DNA from: Aminobacterium sp. MB27-C1
Lineage (GTDB): Bacteria > Synergistota > Synergistia > Synergistales > Aminobacteriaceae
Length of the DNA stretch: 64,000 bases
Reading direction: 5' to 3'
Assembly (NCBI RefSeq): GCF_030908405.1
Contig: NZ_CP133089.1
Location: 434,001-498,000, forward strand
Shown here: piece after piece, positions 60,845-64,000 of the stretch
How positions within the stretch are numbered: the stretch's first letter is position 1
Layout: each line of letters opens with the position of its first letter
Position numbers and translations under genes: made by a program
Notes under the pieces: model-generated
Told to the model about the DNA's origin: nothing
Seen by the model: the letters and a program-made list of their open reading frames with translations, nothing else
The model's database searches: none

Positions 60845-61852
60845 ATGGTCTGTCTTCCCAGAGAACGAGCTGGAATTGAACTTGATGATGAGCGGCTTCT
60901 TTCCATAGGCCGTAATGTCTTAGAGCAAGAGGCGCTAGAACTGTCACGCAAAGCGAATGAATTGGGAATCGAGTTAGTGAAAGCGGCACGAACCATTCAT
61001 TGCAGCAAAGGGCGTCTTGTCGTTATAGGTATGGGAAAGTCGGGGCTTATTGGCAGGAAAATTGCGGCAACTTTGGCTTCGTTGGGAACCCCGTCTTTTT
61101 TCCTTCACGCAGCAGAGGCTTCCCACGGAGATCTTGGAATGGTTTGTAGAGAAGATGTAGGCCTCTTTATAAGTAATAGTGGTAAGACTAAAGAGGTGGT
61201 CTCTCTGTTGCCCTTTTTCAGACGTTTGGGGGCCCCAGTGATATCGATAACGGGAGGAACATCATCTCCTCTTGCTAAAAACTCCGACATTGTATTGAAC
61301 TCTGCTGTAAGTCGAGAAGCTGATCCGTTGAATCTTGCTCCTACAAGTAGTACTACTGTTCAACTTGCTATCGGTGATGCGATAGCGGGAATGGTAACTG
61401 AATTACGTGGTTTAGTGGAAGAAGATTTTGCCCTTTTCCATCCAGGTGGATCTTTGGGGCGGAGACTTTTGACCAAAGTGGAAGACGTTATGGGATCGGG
61501 ACAAAAATTACCTATAGTAAAACAAAATGTTACGGTAAGCGATGCCTTATTCGAAATGACAAGCAAGGGGTACGGGGCAACGGTAATAGTCGATGCTCAG
61601 GAACATCTAGTTGGCATATTTACGGATGGAGATCTCCGTCGTCTTATAGAACGTTGTGGTGTTGAATGTTTAGAATCAGATGTTTCAAGCGCTATGACTC
61701 AAAATCCAGTAACCATAGAACCAGGGCGTCTTGCAGCTGAAGCTGTTCGCATTATGGAAGAGCGGGAGATTTCAGTAATTGTTATTGTTCGGGATAAAAA
61801 ACCGCTGGGAATAATTCATCTTCATGAACTACTAAAAGCGGGGGTGGCCTGA
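60845..61852 (+). CDS. kdsD: Arabinose-5-phosphate isomerase KdsD (SIS and CBS domains)
   Basis: Makes arabinose-5-phosphate for KdsA. The 335 residues hold a SIS domain (about 45-180, with VIGMGKSGLIGRKIAATLAS and FISNSGKTKEV) and two CBS domains (about 205-330, including VEDVMGSG and SSAMTQNPVTI). The ATG at 60845 follows GAGGAGG, 2 bp after the kdsA stop. Gene context (between kdsA and waaA) supports KdsD over the capsule isomerase KpsF. Confidence 0.94.
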   Translation: MVCLPRERAGIELDDERLLSIGRNVLEQEALELSRKANELGIELVKAARTIHCSKGRLVVIGMGKSGLIGRKIAATLASLGTPSFFLHAAEASHGDLGMVCREDVGLFISNSGKTKEVVSLLPFFRRLGAPVISITGGTSSPLAKNSDIVLNSAVSREADPLNLAPTSSTTVQLAIGDAIAGMVTELRGLVEEDFALFHPGGSLGRRLLTKVEDVMGSGQKLPIVKQNVTVSDALFEMTSKGYGATVIVDAQEHLVGIFTDGDLRRLIERCGVECLESDVSSAMTQNPVTIEPGRLAAEAVRIMEEREISVIVIVRDKKPLGIIHLHELLKAGVA

Positions 61853-61853
61853 T

Positions 61854-63101
61854 CTGAAATACGCAACATACCGGCATCTCGTTTCGGCTGCTTATATGCT
61901 GGCCTATCCATGGCTGGCTCATAAATATAAAATGGGGCTTGATGAACGTAAAGCTTTCTATAGTGACGAGAAAAAAGAAATTTTAAGTCATAATCCCCTT
62001 TGGGTTCATGCTGTATCGGTAGGCGAAGTGCAGTCAGCTTGGCCTCTTCTTGGTGCTGTGAAAAATGATTCGAAAGATATTCCCGTTGTCTTATCAACTA
62101 CAACATCTACGGGGAGGGAAATGGCTTTTAAGCTAGCTCCCGGGCTCTTTGAAACACATATCTACTATCCTTGGGATATTCCATGGATTGTTTCTCGTGC
62201 CCTTGATATTATGCAACCGCGTGCCTATGCTGTAATAGAGACAGAAATCTGGCCGAATTTGCTCAAAGAGCTTGCGAAGCGTAAGATCCCAGCCTTTCTT
62301 GTTAACGGACGTTTTTCTGAGACAACATCATCAAAGGGGAAAAAGCAGTCTGCATTTTGGAGGGACATTTTTTCTTGTTTTACCCGACTAATGGTTCGTG
62401 CTCAAAGTGATGCCGATTATTTGCTTTCATTAGGAATAGATATAAAGAAAATTATTGTTACGGGAGATTGCAAAGTTGATGCATTGGCTTTGCGTCAAAA
62501 AGCCGTCGATCTCTCGTGGGCTAGAAAAATTATAGGAGAAAAAAAGCCCATATTTTTAGCGGGCAGTACTCATACGGGCGAAGACGAAATAATACTTGAA
62601 GCTTTTTCTTTGGTGAAGGCCCGTGTTCCTGAAGCACGACTTATTATTGTGCCACGCCACCCTGAACGGGCAGAAGCAATAAGTTTGTTAGCCCAAAATG
62701 TTGCGTCTGTAGAGCGCTTGTCTTCTTTAGAAAAAGAGTGGAGTATCTTAATTGTTGATAAAATAGGAGTCCTTTTTGATCTTTATGGAATTTGCGATAG
62801 TGCTTTTATAGGGGGCAGTCTCGTTCCGAAGGGCGGGCAGAATCTTATGGAAGCTGCGATATTCGGTGTCCCTATTTGTCATGGTCCAGATATGGAAGAT
62901 TTCCCGGAAGCTGCTGGGGCTCTTGGTGAGAAGAAGGTCGCAATTACAGTACATAATGCAAAAGAGATAGCGGAGTGGTGGATAAAAAGTCTTTCCCCTT
63001 CCCTTCGAGACGATGTACGGCGAGGAGCTAGACAGTATTTTGAGGGAGTGGGGGGAGCTGCACAAATATCATGGAGAGAAATACGCGAGGTGATGAGATA
63101 A
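61854..63101 (+). CDS. waaA: Kdo transferase WaaA (KdtA)
   Basis: GT30 enzyme that adds Kdo to lipid IVA. The body has VHAVSVGEVQSAWPLL, IETEIWPNLLKEL and GSTHTGEDEI, and a late GGSLVPKGGQNLMEA motif. The first ATG is at 61896 (401 residues), but the frame is open upstream to 61836, and that stretch (YRHLVSAAYMLAYPWLAHKY) fits the N-terminal membrane anchor of this family. A CTG at 61854, spaced 6 bases from GGGGGTGG, is proposed as start, giving 415 residues; this is inference. The final base of its stop codon is the first base of the next start. Confidence 0.9.
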   Translation: MKYATYRHLVSAAYMLAYPWLAHKYKMGLDERKAFYSDEKKEILSHNPLWVHAVSVGEVQSAWPLLGAVKNDSKDIPVVLSTTTSTGREMAFKLAPGLFETHIYYPWDIPWIVSRALDIMQPRAYAVIETEIWPNLLKELAKRKIPAFLVNGRFSETTSSKGKKQSAFWRDIFSCFTRLMVRAQSDADYLLSLGIDIKKIIVTGDCKVDALALRQKAVDLSWARKIIGEKKPIFLAGSTHTGEDEIILEAFSLVKARVPEARLIIVPRHPERAEAISLLAQNVASVERLSSLEKEWSILIVDKIGVLFDLYGICDSAFIGGSLVPKGGQNLMEAAIFGVPICHGPDMEDFPEAAGALGEKKVAITVHNAKEIAEWWIKSLSPSLRDDVRRGARQYFEGVGGAAQISWREIREVMR

Positions 63102-64000
63102 TGGAAGTTAATGAAAAGCTGCTGAATCAATTTTATGAGAAGTTAGATGAAAGATCGAAAACGGCTTTAGATGAAGCCGTTGAGACTATGGTGGGAGTGA
63201 AGAAAAAAGGCGGCAAAATAGTCGTTGCTACCGGAAGTGGCCCCAATATACATGAAGGAGTTACGACTCTCATCGCTGAATTAATGGATAAAGGAATTAT
63301 TGATGGAGTTACAACAAGCTCTGCTGTTATTGGTCACGAAATGGCTGGCGCTCTTGATAAAGTGAAAATGTGTAATGCATCGGAGTTAGGGTTCGACGAG
63401 AAATATATGCCCCGAGGGAATGTTTTTGAGTTTACCCAGCTTACCCCTTATGAAATAGACGTTCTTCGCCAGGAAATGGTTCTTGATGAGCTTCTTCTGA
63501 GACGTGGCGAAGAGGTTGATGGTCATATTGTTTTAAAAGCGGCTGGTAATATGGCTTACCCTATGGGATTAAGAAACGAGTCTTTGGCAGCTGAAATTTT
63601 GACGGTGTGCAAGGCATACGGCCTTCCCTTCGAACTTGTTGCAGGATGGGGTGCTGATCGCCGGACAATGATTGGTATCGGTGCCGAAAAAGGATTGCCT
63701 GTACTTGTAAGCATTCCTCAGATGATAGGAAGTGGCCATATCGGAATGTCTATCGGAGATAGCATTTCTATTTTTGAAAGGTCTAAACGGATAGCTAGTA
63801 TGCTTGAAAGCGCTGATATTATTATAGAATCGGCAGTAGCATTGACTCAGGAAATTCACGACGGTCCTTTTGAATGCTATACAGGTCACGGCATTTGGTC
63901 GTGGTGGAAAGGTCTTCACACATACAGTTTGCGCGATAAGAAGCTTATTCGCATAGATCTTGATGAAAACCTCAGAAAAGCTCAGGATCTGCAAAAGCAG
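63101..64000 (+). CDS. Unknown protein, 3' end outside window
   Basis: An open frame of 300 codons without a stop runs to the window edge. It starts with an ATG on the last base of the waaA stop (TAATG), behind GAGGTG. The protein is soluble with a Rossmann-like beginning (KIVVATGSGPNIHEG near residue 40) and stretches such as VLKAAGNMAYPMGL, GWGADRRTMIG and CYTGHGIWSWWKG. I do not recognise the family and assign no function. Coupling to waaA suggests it is expressed with the Kdo genes. Confidence 0.75.
   Translation, partial: MEVNEKLLNQFYEKLDERSKTALDEAVETMVGVKKKGGKIVVATGSGPNIHEGVTTLIAELMDKGIIDGVTTSSAVIGHEMAGALDKVKMCNASELGFDEKYMPRGNVFEFTQLTPYEIDVLRQEMVLDELLLRRGEEVDGHIVLKAAGNMAYPMGLRNESLAAEILTVCKAYGLPFELVAGWGADRRTMIGIGAEKGLPVLVSIPQMIGSGHIGMSIGDSISIFERSKRIASMLESADIIIESAVALTQEIHDGPFECYTGHGIWSWWKGLHTYSLRDKKLIRIDLDENLRKAQDLQKQ

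Noticed and set aside
61854-61896. Frameshift at the start of waaA
   Set aside because: The upstream frame is the same as the gene and needs no shift; only the start codon is unusual.

Overview
The window reads almost entirely on the + strand and looks like a chromosomal segment of a motile, diderm (LPS-bearing), fairly A+T-rich bacterium. Two features point to its identity. The first half has the gene order known from Bacillus subtilis: topA-trmFO-xerC-hslV-hslU-codY, then flgB-flgC-fliE-F-G-H-I-J-(motE-like)-fliK-flgD-flgE-flbD-(motAB)-fliL-fliM-fliY-cheY-fliO-P-Q-R-flhB-flhA-flhF-flhG-(PilZ)-cheB-cheA-cheC-cheD-(unknown)-sigma28. The last third is a nearly complete outer-membrane and lipid A-Kdo cluster. 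A Firmicutes-like fla/che operon in an LPS-making cell fits Synergistota best (for example the Aminobacterium group). Diderm Firmicutes such as Negativicutes or Halanaerobiales are the alternatives. This taxonomic placement is inference from gene content, not from a marker search.

Layout: 1-5762 holds DNA topology, tRNA modification, dimer resolution, HslUV proteolysis and CodY regulation. 5763-38724 is the flagellar/chemotaxis block. A sigma28-like promoter precedes flgB, and a strong terminator after flgC separates flgBC from fliE onward. The block carries a lytic transglycosylase, a MotE-like protein, motAB, a PilZ protein and an unknown membrane-anchored protein before sigma28. There is no cheW. 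Three small unknown genes follow (38749-40239). Next come an S1-domain protein, a DUF501 protein and argH (40345-42768), then a tRNA-Lys/Glu/Thr cluster with promoter and terminator (42786-43165) and a histidine phosphatase.

From 43969 a second sigma-70-family factor, a single-pass membrane protein and bamA stand in line, followed by an unknown exported protein and then lpxD-lpxC-fabZ-lpxA-kdsC-lptF/G-lpxI-lpxB-(LpxB-like)-msbA-(LpxK fused to an LpxB-like domain)-kdsA-kdsD-waaA. Together these make, export and begin the Kdo decoration of lipid A, starting from UDP-GlcNAc and ribulose-5-phosphate. kdsB and the Lpt bridge genes are not in the window. The final gene (63101 to the edge) is incomplete and of unknown function.

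The most unusual material is the trio of LpxB-fold proteins in one operon. One of them is fused to LpxK, and that LpxK has an altered P-loop. Also notable are the sigma factor/membrane protein pair directly upstream of bamA, and the unknown genes inside and just after the flagellar block.
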